From NCBI RefSeq assembly GCF_014195325.1, contig NZ_JACIBK010000001.1:1-64000 (forward strand): DNA of 64,000 nt, given 5' to 3'. The notes below the pieces were generated by a model. The model did not search any database. It saw only the letters and a list, made by a program, of their open reading frames with translations, and was not told the DNA's origin. Both the position numbers and the translations under genes were made by a program. This stretch comes from Rhizobium sp. BK650. GTDB taxonomy: Bacteria; Pseudomonadota; Alphaproteobacteria; Rhizobiales; Rhizobiaceae. Below, piece by piece: positions 33,664 to 43,605 of the stretch (positions are counted from its first letter, which is position 1; each line of letters begins with the position of its first letter).

Positions 33664-34848
33664 TTAGGCGATTGAGCCCAACGGAAGACGGACGTATTTG
33701 ATGGAGCGCCGGTAATAGGTATAGGCCACATGAAGGGTGCCGTCCGGTCCCTGGGTGATCGAGGGATAGGAGAATTCGCGATTGAGCATGTCTTTCGAAT
33801 TGTTGCTCAAGCAATAGCCATCGCCGCTATCCAGATCTAATTTATGCTCGAAGTGCGCCCCGTTATCCGTGGACACTGCAACGCTTAGTGGCGCGCGTGG
33901 AACACCCCAGACCGCTTTTTTAACTGTTGCACCGGGAGTCTCAGCAACAGGAGCCTTGGTGGTTTCCACCTCGTCATAAAGCGATTGGCGTCGGGCGTCG
34001 GAAGAAGGAGCGTTGCTGTGGTTGTAAACCATCGCAATCCTCCGGTCTCGGAGGCTTATAGCTTGGATCGACGAATTATTGTTGGGCAACTCGATCGGCT
34101 TGGGCGTGCTCCAGGTTTCTCCTTGATCTGACGACTGAGATGCATGGACATTCTCCGCATAGCGATCACGGAAAAAGGCGATCATTCTGTCGTCTTCAAG
34201 CGGCACGATATTCATGTGAACGGCGCCCAGGCTGTTGTCTATCTCATTAATCTGCCAGGTTTTTCCTCGATCGCCTGAGATCATAACGCCTGCCGTGTCC
34301 GCATCGCCGCTCCAGCGCCGACCGGGCAGGCTGCCGCAGCGGAAGATCGGGAGCAGCCATTCGCCCCTTGTGTTGACCACAATCTGCTGGCGCACGAAGG
34401 TGCCAGGCAGGTCGCAAAGTATAGAGGGCGGTGCAAAACTCTTGCCGCCATCTGCCGAGATCCGGCATTTGACAACTGCACCGTCCTGATCGCCTGATGT
34501 TTGGGAAGTATAGAGCAACCAAACCCGACCATCCGGCGCATTGAAAATCAAGGGGTTCTGCTCGGACTTTGCGGGATCGTCAGACATTTTCTCCGGTGCG
34601 GTCCAGCGCTCTGTGCCGGGTGCCAGCCGCGACATGTAAATCGATATGTCGCCCATGCCTTCCATTGTACCGCCGAACCAGACGCACGTCAGCGTCCCAT
34701 CGGCCAGAAAAGCGAGATTGGCAGCATGGTTCTGGACGCAGGGCGAGGGTAGATAAGCATCAAATCGGCCAGTCTGCGCGGTATTTGCCCTGAGGATGCC
34801 GTCCATCAACGACGGAACTTCTTCGGGTTTTAAGCCTGTCGACTGCAT
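33664..34848 (-). CDS. BNR-repeat (sialidase-fold) protein, cytosolic
   Basis: A 394-residue six-bladed propeller protein of the sialidase superfamily. Asp-box-like repeats occur as SADGGKSF, SGDRGKTW, SSDQGETW and STDNGAHF. It has no signal peptide or Tat motif, so it should be cytoplasmic, and the FRIP motif of true sialidases is not evident. A near-perfect AAGGAGG lies just before the ATG at 34848. It is second in an operon after a DapA-family aldolase, 10 bp downstream. It is likely a glycosidase or lyase that opens the imported compound; sialidase activity itself is unproven. Confidence 0.82.
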   Translation of the reverse strand: MQSTGLKPEEVPSLMDGILRANTAQTGRFDAYLPSPCVQNHAANLAFLADGTLTCVWFGGTMEGMGDISIYMSRLAPGTERWTAPEKMSDDPAKSEQNPLIFNAPDGRVWLLYTSQTSGDQDGAVVKCRISADGGKSFAPPSILCDLPGTFVRQQIVVNTRGEWLLPIFRCGSLPGRRWSGDADTAGVMISGDRGKTWQINEIDNSLGAVHMNIVPLEDDRMIAFFRDRYAENVHASQSSDQGETWSTPKPIELPNNNSSIQAISLRDRRIAMVYNHSNAPSSDARRQSLYDEVETTKAPVAETPGATVKKAVWGVPRAPLSVAVSTDNGAHFEHKLDLDSGDGYCLSNNSKDMLNREFSYPSITQGPDGTLHVAYTYYRRSIKYVRLPLGSIA

Positions 34849-34858
34849 GTTATCCTCC

Positions 34859-35764
34859 TTACGGCAGCTTTGCGTAACCTTCGGCGAGCGCCGCATATTC
34901 AGCATCATTGAGTGGTACGAGAGGCGGGCGTGTGCGCCGCCAGCCGGCATTGCCGGTCTTCAGGCCGACCATGGCCTTGATCGTCGGGATTTGGACATAG
35001 GAGTTCGACAGAGTGCGAAAGGCATTGATACGTGCCTGCGCGGTCTCGACTTCTACACTCCTCGTCTCGTCATGCACGTGGTCGTAAACGGTGCGTAGCG
35101 AATGTGCGACGAGGTTCGAGGTGGCGGTAATGCAACCGGCGCCGCCCGCCTTCAGCAGCGGCAGCAGAAGCGGATCGGCGCCGCAGAGTACAGAGAAGCC
35201 GGGGCAGGCTGCTACGATCGCCTGCATATTATTGAAATCGCCGGCAGATTCCTTAATGCCGACGACTGTTTCCGGAAATGCTTCAACCAGCCGGCAGAGA
35301 AGCGGAATGGAAAGTGGAACGCCCGAAACCTGCGGAATATGATAGAGGATCACCTGAAGCCTGCTATCGCCTATCTTCTCCAGAACCTGCGCATAGGCGG
35401 CGAAGAGGCCTTCGTCGGAGACGCCCTTGTAGTAGAAGGGCGGGAGCATAACCACCTTGGTAACGCCAAGCGAAAGCGCATGCTTCGTCAGTTCGACTGT
35501 CTCGGGAATGGCAACGACGCCCGTGCCTGGCAAGAGCTCATCGGCGGAAATGCCGGCTTCCAGAGCCGCCTCGAGGATTGTGCGGCGTTCGGTGAGAGAG
35601 AAGGAGTTGGCTTCGCCTGTCGTTCCAAGCAGTGCCACTCCGTGGCATCCTTCTTCGATCAGCCGCTCGCAATGTTCAGTGAAGAGTCCGAGATCGGGGC
35701 TGCCATCGGCGTTGAGAGGGGTGGTTGCGGCGCTGTAGACGCCTGTAATCTTGTGATTGTTCAA
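34859..35764 (-). CDS. DapA-superfamily (DHDPS/KDG aldolase-like) lyase
   Basis: A 301-residue TIM-barrel class I aldolase. It has LLGTTGEANSFSL (carboxylate-binding TTGE), the YYKG region, ILYHIPQVSG with the catalytic Tyr, and the Schiff-base Lys in VVGIKESAGD. The Arg that binds the DHDPS substrate in the NVPGRT motif is missing, so a sugar-acid aldolase or dehydratase role fits better than lysine synthesis. I choose a TTG start at 35764 because AGGAGG lies six bases before it and it gives the usual 300-residue length; an ATG at 35821 is also in frame. It is first in the minus-strand catabolic operon. Confidence 0.85.
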   Translation of the reverse strand: MNNHKITGVYSAATTPLNADGSPDLGLFTEHCERLIEEGCHGVALLGTTGEANSFSLTERRTILEAALEAGISADELLPGTGVVAIPETVELTKHALSLGVTKVVMLPPFYYKGVSDEGLFAAYAQVLEKIGDSRLQVILYHIPQVSGVPLSIPLLCRLVEAFPETVVGIKESAGDFNNMQAIVAACPGFSVLCGADPLLLPLLKAGGAGCITATSNLVAHSLRTVYDHVHDETRSVEVETAQARINAFRTLSNSYVQIPTIKAMVGLKTGNAGWRRTRPPLVPLNDAEYAALAEGYAKLP

Positions 35765-36041
35765 GAGATCCTCCTCGTCGATCTCGGCGCTCCGGGCAAG
35801 TTCCTCGCTGCCTGTATTCATCTCAGTGCCGTGCTGTTGTCAATCTAACAAATTTCGTTTTTGTTCTTATTGCGAAACAAGTGTTTGAATTAAATAAATA
35901 AAAATTTTATTCAGCCGATGCAATGACTTCATATCAAGATTTTTCATTGACATGTTTACATTATGAAGTGATTGTCTGGTCTCTGTCGCGCAGCTTCGGG
36001 GAGGTCTTTCGAAAGGGCGCACTATTTGCCAGGAGGAGCAA
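35765..36041. promoter_or_regulatory. Divergent control region of the acid-sugar locus
   Basis: An AT-rich 277-bp spacer between the two arms. ACTTCAT (35926-35932) and ATGAAGT (35963-35969) form an inverted pair flanking TTGACA at 35947-35952, a plausible -35 box for the binding-protein gene. Another TTGACA reads on the minus strand at 35843-35838, about 75 bp upstream of the TTG start. The GntR protein encoded at 42789-43574 is the likely controller. Confidence 0.45.
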
Positions 36042-37676
36042 ATGACATTTGGTAATGAACAAGACTTTTCGCAGATTTCCCGCCGTAACGCGCTCAAGCT
36101 CGGGCTTGCGGCCGGCGTCGGTTTCTCGCTCTTCGGTGCGAGCGCTCGCATCGTCATGGCGCAAGATGGGCAGGTTCTGAAGGCTATCAATCCAGCCTTC
36201 GATCAGGATTGGTCGCCGTTACGCGGCGGCGGCAGAACCTTCCGTTGGAATTCGTTCTGGTGGGCCTCGCCAATGTATTTCGACGCCGACGGCAAAATCC
36301 AACCCTACGTCTTCACGAGCTGGGACTCGCCCGACAAGAAGGTGTGGACGTTCAAGATCAACCCGAAGGCAGTTTTTTCCGATGGCAGCAAGATCACCTC
36401 GGCCGATGTCAAAGGCTCGTGGGAGGTTTCGGCCATGCCCGGCACCAAGAACCAGCGCGTTGATCAGGTGTTGAGCAAGGTTACCGGCTATAAGGAAGTT
36501 TCCGCCGGCTCTGCAAACGAGTTGACCGGCGTTTCGACGCCTGATGAATCGACTGTCGTCTGCACGCTGGCGGAAGCCGACCCCATCTTCTTCATGCGCC
36601 TTGCAAACCACATCGTGCCGATCACCAAGGCTGCCCAGTCGCGCGGCAGCGATGGCGAGGAAGTGGCTGACTGGTACAAGCCCGACAGTGGCGCCGTCTA
36701 TTCAGGCCCCTTCAAACTGACCGCGCTCGATATCGACGCCGGCACGGTGACCTTCGAGCCCAACGAGAATTTCTTCGGGCCGAAGCCGAAGCTCGCCCGC
36801 ATCGAGATCAGCTCGATCGAAGACAATGTCACGGCGACCTCGCTGATCAAGTCCGGCGAATATAACGTTCATACCGAGCTCGTCACCTCGACCATCATTC
36901 AGGATCTCGGCCCGGAATTTTCTGCCGGCCCGCTCATCCCGACCAGCCAGCATTTCTGGTTCAACACCTCGCGCGCGCCGATGGACGATCCCAAAGTCCG
37001 CCAAGCCCTGATCATGGCGGTCGATCGCGACGGCCTATTCAAGGCGTCTTATCCGGATGGTCCGCACAAGAAGGCCGACCAGATCCTGAATTCGGTTCCG
37101 GGTGCCGATAATTCCGGCTTCGAGCCCTATCCTTATGACCCGGCAGCGGCCAAGAAGCTGCTTGCTGAATCGAGCTATGGCGGACCTGACCGTCTTCCCA
37201 AGCTTATGTTTGTCGGGATTTCGGGGCCAGCCATCCAGGCTGCTGCGCAGTTCATCGCCGAACAATGGCGACAGAACCTCGGAATAACGTCCGTCGACAT
37301 GAAGCCGCAGCAGGATGGGGGACCGAACCAGAACGCGGTGCAGATCTTGCGAGACGACGTCGGCACCCGTGTTCCCGATGCCGTCTCCTATCTCACCGGC
37401 TGCATCGCCTCCACCTCGTCCCACGCCCAGAACAAGCTCGGCAAGTATAAGAACGATAAGGTAGACAGTCTGCTTGCAGAAGCTGCAACCAAGGCTGCCG
37501 ACGATCCGGATCGCGTGAAACTCGCGCAAGAGGCCCAGAAGGCATTCCGCGAGGATTGGGTGTTCATTCCATGGTATTCTCAAGCCATGTCCCGCTGGGC
37601 GAGCAAGGAGGTCAAGGCCATGGAAAAGAACCTCGACTGGCAGGTCGTCGCTCCCTGGGACGTATCGATCGGCTGA
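36042..37676 (+). CDS. Dpp/Opp-type ABC transporter substrate-binding protein (Tat-exported)
   Basis: A 544-residue SBP family 5 periplasmic protein. The N terminus has a twin-arginine signal, SRRNALKLGLAAG, ending near MAQDG, so it is exported folded. The mature part shows typical cluster C segments such as SWDSPDKKVWTFKI, DPKVRQALIMAVDRDGLF and the C-terminal WVFIPWYSQAMSRW. AGGAGG lies before the ATG. Its genetic partners are two permeases and two ATPases downstream. Given the catabolic genes around it, the cargo is more likely a sugar-acid oligosaccharide or glycoside than a peptide. Confidence 0.9.
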   Translation: MTFGNEQDFSQISRRNALKLGLAAGVGFSLFGASARIVMAQDGQVLKAINPAFDQDWSPLRGGGRTFRWNSFWWASPMYFDADGKIQPYVFTSWDSPDKKVWTFKINPKAVFSDGSKITSADVKGSWEVSAMPGTKNQRVDQVLSKVTGYKEVSAGSANELTGVSTPDESTVVCTLAEADPIFFMRLANHIVPITKAAQSRGSDGEEVADWYKPDSGAVYSGPFKLTALDIDAGTVTFEPNENFFGPKPKLARIEISSIEDNVTATSLIKSGEYNVHTELVTSTIIQDLGPEFSAGPLIPTSQHFWFNTSRAPMDDPKVRQALIMAVDRDGLFKASYPDGPHKKADQILNSVPGADNSGFEPYPYDPAAAKKLLAESSYGGPDRLPKLMFVGISGPAIQAAAQFIAEQWRQNLGITSVDMKPQQDGGPNQNAVQILRDDVGTRVPDAVSYLTGCIASTSSHAQNKLGKYKNDKVDSLLAEAATKAADDPDRVKLAQEAQKAFREDWVFIPWYSQAMSRWASKEVKAMEKNLDWQVVAPWDVSIG

Positions 37677-37714
37677 TTGAGACGGTAAGCCAATTCTCGA
37701 TAGCTCAAGCAATC

Positions 37715-37740
37715 GCGCGAAGGCCGCGAGGTCTTCGCGC
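37715..37740 (+). other. GC-rich stem-loop between binding protein and permeases
   Basis: GCGCGAAG (37715-37722) pairs perfectly with CTTCGCGC (37733-37740) around a 10-nt loop, 39 bp after the binding-protein stop. There is no U-run. Such hairpins commonly stabilise the binding-protein mRNA and lower expression of the permease genes behind it. Confidence 0.6.
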
Positions 37741-37811
37741 AAGTTCAAGAAGGGTAAGCGTGATCCGCGCAGCTTGCGGAAAGCGCTCCTGATAAAAGGT
37801 GGGAGGTGGTC

Positions 37812-38768
37812 TTGCTTCGTTATATACTAACGCGATTTGCCATCTGGATTCCGTCCGTCCTCGTCGTGATGATGGCAGTCTACGCGATGGCTTTCTACGG
37901 TGCGGGCGATCCGATCAAGCTGATCTTTCTTCGTGCGCCGGGGGATGTCGCTTATAATCCGGAGCGTATCGAGGCGATCCGAGAAAGTGCTGGCCTCAAC
38001 AACCCCTTCGTCGAGCAGTTCGGCTATTATATCTGGAACCTGCTGCATGGTCAGTTCGGCAACTCGCTGACGTCAGGCCGCTCCGTCTGGGCAATGGTTT
38101 CGGCGGCCGCACCCGTTTCCTTCCAGCTGGCGCTCTGTTCCATCATCCTGACGACTGTCGTTGCGATCCCGCTCGGCATGCTCGCGGCCCTGAACCAGAA
38201 CAACCGCGTCGACTATACGATCACCGGTACCGCGCTTTTCCTCTGGGCGATCCCTGCCTACGTGGCCGGTCCGCTGCTGATGGTCGGCCTCATCGTGCTC
38301 TTGCCGATGATCAAGGTGCCTTACGGCTGGGGTGGCGTCTTCGACGCGCGCATCATTCTGCCGCTCATCGTGCTTTCCTTCCAGCCGATCGCGCTGATCG
38401 TGCGCCAGACGCGCGCCGCCGTCATCGAAGTGCTGTCCGAAGATTTCGTCCGCACAGCGCGCGCCAAAGGCGTACCGGAAATCGTGGTTGCGCTGAGGCA
38501 TATCCTGCGCCCGGTGCTGACACCTGTGGTCACGCAGCTCGGCCTCATCATGATCACGATCGTCAACGGCGCCATCTTCGTCGAGCTCGTCTTCGGCCTG
38601 CCGGGTCTCGGCCGGTTGACCGTACAGGCGCTCACCAATTCCGATTATCCCGTCATTCTTGCAATTACCCTGATCGGATCCTTCCTGGTCATGATGTCGA
38701 ACCTGCTGGTCGATGTGCTCTATCCACTGCTCGATCCGCGCGCCAACGATTCCAGAAGGAGCCGCTGA
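37812..38768 (+). CDS. Dpp/Opp-type ABC transporter permease (DppB-like)
   Basis: A 318-residue membrane permease with six helices. The family N terminus LRYILTRFAIWIPSVLVV and the EAA-type loop VLSEDFVRTARAKGVPE are clear. I take the TTG at 37812 as start, with GGGAGG five bases before it; a GTG at 37806 would sit inside that ribosome site. It pairs with the DppC-like permease encoded 2 bp downstream. Confidence 0.9.
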   Translation: MLRYILTRFAIWIPSVLVVMMAVYAMAFYGAGDPIKLIFLRAPGDVAYNPERIEAIRESAGLNNPFVEQFGYYIWNLLHGQFGNSLTSGRSVWAMVSAAAPVSFQLALCSIILTTVVAIPLGMLAALNQNNRVDYTITGTALFLWAIPAYVAGPLLMVGLIVLLPMIKVPYGWGGVFDARIILPLIVLSFQPIALIVRQTRAAVIEVLSEDFVRTARAKGVPEIVVALRHILRPVLTPVVTQLGLIMITIVNGAIFVELVFGLPGLGRLTVQALTNSDYPVILAITLIGSFLVMMSNLLVDVLYPLLDPRANDSRRSR

Positions 38769-38770
38769 TC

Positions 38771-39730
38771 ATGTCCGCTATTCCTCTTTCGACGATCGAT
38801 ACGGCCGAGGAGCCGCCGGTCAGCCTGTGGCGCGATGCCTGGCAACGCCTGAAGCGCAACAAGCTTGCGATTTTCGGCCTGATCGTGATTGTCATTCTCG
38901 CTTTCGCGGCAATCTTCGGCCCCGCACTGACCCCCTACGACTATCTCAGCCAGGATCTTGCTTCACGCAACGCGCCGCCGTCGCTGGCGCATTTCTTCGG
39001 CACTGATGACCTCGGGCGCGACGTCTTCAGCCGCATCGTGTTCGGTACGCGCACGGCCTTCCTCGTTGCCGTCATCGTCACGTTCATCGCTGTCGTGATC
39101 GGGCTTCTGCTTGGCGCGGTCGCCGGCTTTTTCGGCAATCCCTTCGACCGGGTTATCATGTGGCTGACGGATGTGACGATGTCGGTGCCGAATCTGCTGC
39201 TCGTCGTCGTTATCAATGCATCGCTGAAGACGCCGATCACCAAGTGGATGGAGGCGCAGTATCTTGCGACCCTCAATCCCTTATATCGCCAGGCGGTCTG
39301 GGTGGATTTCATCCTGGTCTTCGGCTCGATGGCGCTGATCTCCTGGCCACCTTATGCACGTCTGGTTCGCGCCCAGGTTCTGTCAATTCGCAATCGTCCC
39401 TATGTCACGGCGGCCCAAGCACTCGGCCTTTCCAACTGGATCGTTATCCTGCGCTATATCGTGCCGAATGCGCTTGGTCCGCTGATCGTTTCCGTCAGCG
39501 CCGGCCTCGGTACCGCAATGGTGCTGGAAAGCGCCTTCAGCTTCCTCGGCGTCGGCGTCAATCCGCCGACCCCCAGCTGGGGCAACATGATCTCGGACGG
39601 CCTGCGCGTCTGGCAGCATTATCCGCATCTCCTCGCCGCTCCGGCCGCCGTGCTCGGTCTTGCCTCGGTGGCCTTCAGCTTCCTCGGCGACGGCCTCAAC
39701 GACGCACTCAATCCGCGGGGCAGCAAATGA
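38771..39730 (+). CDS. Dpp/Opp-type ABC transporter permease (DppC-like)
   Basis: A 319-residue permease with a cytoplasmic N terminus (LWRDAWQRLKRNKLAIFGL), six helices and the coupling-helix motif SIRNRPYVTAAQALGLSN. The HFFGTDDLGRDVFSR segment is diagnostic of the DppC/OppC group. Its stop overlaps the first ATPase start (ATGA at 39727-39730). Confidence 0.92.
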   Translation: MSAIPLSTIDTAEEPPVSLWRDAWQRLKRNKLAIFGLIVIVILAFAAIFGPALTPYDYLSQDLASRNAPPSLAHFFGTDDLGRDVFSRIVFGTRTAFLVAVIVTFIAVVIGLLLGAVAGFFGNPFDRVIMWLTDVTMSVPNLLLVVVINASLKTPITKWMEAQYLATLNPLYRQAVWVDFILVFGSMALISWPPYARLVRAQVLSIRNRPYVTAAQALGLSNWIVILRYIVPNALGPLIVSVSAGLGTAMVLESAFSFLGVGVNPPTPSWGNMISDGLRVWQHYPHLLAAPAAVLGLASVAFSFLGDGLNDALNPRGSK

Positions 39731-40733
39731 TGAATGCAACAAGCAATGAACGCCTGCTGGACGTGAAGGATCTCACCATCGAGATCGATACGCGCCGTGG
39801 CCCGGCCGTCGTCGTCGATGGCATCGATCTCTACGTCAACAAGGGCGAGACGCTCGGCGTCGTCGGCGAATCCGGCTGTGGCAAGAGCCTGACGATGCTG
39901 AGCCTGATGCGGCTCCTGCCGAACAAGATCAAGGTGGCGAAGGGCTCGGCGACATTCGACGGGCGCGATCTGCAGAAGATGTCGAATAGGGACCTGCGCA
40001 AGGTGCGCGGCGGCGATGTCGGCTTTGTCTTCCAGGATCCGATGACGTCGCTCAATCCGGTCATGCGCATCGGCGACCAGATCTGCGAGCCCCTGATCTA
40101 TCACCGCAAGATGTCGAAGGCGGATGCGCGCGCACGCGCCGTGGAGCTCCTGCGCCTCGTCGGCATTCCAGGCCCTGAAGAGCGGCTGATGGCCTATCCG
40201 CATGAGCTTTCAGGCGGCATGCGCCAGCGCGTGATGATCGCGATCGGTCTTGCCTGCAACCCGAAGCTTCTGATCGCCGACGAACCGACGACCGCGCTCG
40301 ACGTGACCATTCAGGCCCAGATCGTCGACCTGGTGAAGGATCTGCGCGCCAAGCTCGGCATGTCCGTCGTCTGGATCACCCACGACCTCGCGCTGATCGC
40401 CGGTCTCGTCGACCGCGTCGCCGTGCTCTATGCCGGCACAGTCGTGGAAGATGCGCCGGTGGACGAGCTCTACGCTCGTCCCAGCCATCCTTACACGCGC
40501 GGCCTTTTGTCCTCGATCCCGAAGCTTTCGGATGCGCCGGCAAGCCGCCTGTCCTCAATCGGTGGGACGCCTCCGGAGCCTGGCCGCCGGCCGAAGGGTT
40601 GCCCCTTTGCGCCGCGTTGCCCGCTTGTGGAAGCCGTCTGCCATGAACGGGTGCCGCGTCTAGAGCCGGTTTCCGGCGACAGCGCGCATCGCGCCGCCTG
40701 TTTCGTCGTCCAGAGAATGCAGGAGGCTGCGTG

Positions 40734-40734
<1 letters not shown>
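39727..40734 (+). CDS. Dpp/Opp-type ABC transporter ATPase (DppD-like)
   Basis: A 335-residue ATPase. It has Walker [25 protein letters not shown] and Walker [13 protein letters not shown], then the oligopeptide-type C-terminal domain with [14 protein letters not shown], where Cys residues may bind an Fe-S cluster in this group. The ATG at 39727 overlaps the permease stop, and its own stop overlaps the next ATPase start (TGATG). Confidence 0.92.
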
Positions 40735-41722
<988 letters not shown>

Positions 41723-41726
<4 letters not shown>

Positions 41727-42784
41727 CACTGAAAGTCGCCATCATTGCCGATGATCTGACCGGCTCGCTCGATACGGGCACCCCTTTTGTCGAGGCTGGG
41801 CTGTCGGTCGCCGTCGCGATCGATGTCGAAGCGGCCGGACAGGTGCTTCAAACCGGAGCAGAAGTCGTTGTCGTCAATACAGCCTCGCGCGATCTGCCTG
41901 AGGAGGAAGCGGGGGCGCGCGTGCGGGCCGCTGCCGAGGTCCTGCGCGCTGCCGGCACTCCAATCTTCATGAAGAAGATCGATTCCCGGCTCAAAGGCAA
42001 TGTTGCCGTCGAGAGTATTGCGCTGGCCGATGCGCTTGGTCTTGAGAGCATCCTGCTGGCGCCTGCCATTCCCGATCAGGAGCGGATTACTTATCGTGGC
42101 TGCGTGGTTGGGCGTGGCGTCGAGCATCCGTTGCCGATCACCGATCTCTTTTCCGGATATGGTCGCGACGTGACAGTTGCCGATGCCGAGGACGATACCG
42201 ATCTCGATATGATCGTAGCCGAAAACGACTGGCTTTCGGTTCTCGCCGTCGGCGCTCGCGGCCTGGGCTCCGCGCTCGCGCGCCGGGTCGGTGAGGCGGC
42301 ACGGTTGGCTCCGGAATTCCTTGCAACGCGGAAAACGCTTTTTGCCTTCGGTTCGCGCGATCCGATCACTGCTGCGCAGATGGACCGCCTCGAGGCCTCG
42401 CGGGCGCTCCGCATCGTCGTCGATGCGCCGATGGGTGTAGTCGAAAGCGGCGAGGGGTTGGCGCTGCCGGCACTGCTGCGTTGCACGGGCGAGACGAACG
42501 TCGATGCCGCGCTTGTCGCCGCTCGCTTTGCGCAGGGCGTGAAATCGGTCATAGATGATACGAAGCCGGATATGATCATGGTGGGAGGCGGCGATACCGC
42601 GCTTGCCATTTTCCGCGAACTGGGCGTCACGGTCTTGTTGCCGAAGGGGGAAATCGAGGCCGGCGTTCCCTGGTTCGAGATCAGGGATATCGACGGGAGG
42701 CAGTTCCGGTGTGCCGTCAAGTCGGGGGGCTTCGGCAATCCGGATAGTTTGCTAAGACTGATCATTCGGAATCAGGCGGCTTGA
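41723..42784 (+). CDS. DUF1537 four-carbon acid-sugar kinase
   Basis: A 353-residue kinase of the OtnK/DtnK family. It begins MTLKVAIIADDLTGSLDTG, the DDLTG motif binding substrate, and ends with GGFGNPDSLL, the nucleotide-binding side. It is shorter than typical 400-420-residue members but keeps both ends. With PdxA2 from the divergent operon it would phosphorylate a D-threonate- or D-erythronate-like acid for oxidation to dihydroxyacetone phosphate. The start at 41723 is fixed by an ATGA overlap with the ATPase gene. Confidence 0.87.
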
Positions 42785-42788
42785 GCGT

Positions 42789-43574
42789 ATGCCAGCGGGG
42801 AGAATGAGAGTGGATGAAGCGAATAGTGGATCGGTGAATCCGGAAGCTGCGGCTCAGGCGCGGCCCGAGCGCGGCAGGGCCGTGAAGCTGGTCGATCGCG
42901 TCCTCGACCAGTTGATGGAACGCATCCGCGCCGGCAACTACCCGCCGGATTCACGCCTTCCGGGCGAACACGAACTGGCTTCGATGCTCGGTGTTTCGCG
43001 CCCGATCGTGCGAGACGCGCTTGCGCGCTTGCGCGAACAGGGGATCGTCTATGCAAGGCAGGGCGCCGGCACCTTCGTGAGTGCGCATGGCTCGCCGACA
43101 GCCCAGCTCGCCTATTCGCCAGTGAAGACGATTGCCGACATCCAGCGCTGCTATGAATTCCGCCTGACGATCGAGCCGGCGGCCGCCTATTTTGCAGCGA
43201 AGCGCCGCGACGATGCGGCGATCCGGAAGATTGCCGCAGCACTTGCAGATCTGCGGGAGGCGACCAGCCATCAGCTACATCGCGTGGATGCCGATTTCGT
43301 TTTCCACCGCGCCGTCACTGAGGCCGCCAACAATCACTATTACACCGCCTCCATGGATGCCCTGAAAGCGCATATTGCCGTTGGCATGCACCTGCACGGG
43401 CTTTCGCTGCTCGGTCCGCGGCCGGGCCTGGAGCAGGTGTACCAAGAGCACAATGAAATCTATAAGGCGATCGCCGAAGGCAGGGCCGAAGATGCCCGCG
43501 ATCTGATGCGTACGCATCTCGAGGGTTCCCGCGACCGCTTGTTTGAAGGGCGCGTGCTCGACCTGTCTTTCTGA
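42789..43574 (+). CDS. GntR-family (FadR-type) regulator of the acid-sugar locus
   Basis: A 261-residue regulator. The winged helix-turn-helix has LPGEHELASMLGVSRPIVRDAL and the wing YARQGAGTFV; the FCD domain has FVFHRAVTEAANN and later HNEIYKAI. It starts 4 bp after the kinase stop, so it is probably part of the operon and autoregulated. A second start at 42804 is possible but its ribosome site is too close. Confidence 0.9.
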   Translation: MPAGRMRVDEANSGSVNPEAAAQARPERGRAVKLVDRVLDQLMERIRAGNYPPDSRLPGEHELASMLGVSRPIVRDALARLREQGIVYARQGAGTFVSAHGSPTAQLAYSPVKTIADIQRCYEFRLTIEPAAAYFAAKRRDDAAIRKIAAALADLREATSHQLHRVDADFVFHRAVTEAANNHYYTASMDALKAHIAVGMHLHGLSLLGPRPGLEQVYQEHNEIYKAIAEGRAEDARDLMRTHLEGSRDRLFEGRVLDLSF

Positions 43575-43605
43575 CAAGGACCAGATCCAGACAGGACGCG
43601 CACCC

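Noticed and set aside
33664..34848. Secreted sialidase/neuraminidase virulence factor
   Set aside because: There is no signal peptide and no FRIP motif; it is in an uptake-linked operon, so I only keep the BNR-fold call.
34859..35821. dapA (lysine biosynthesis)
   Set aside because: The DHDPS Arg motif is missing and the gene lies in a catabolic operon rather than near lysine genes.
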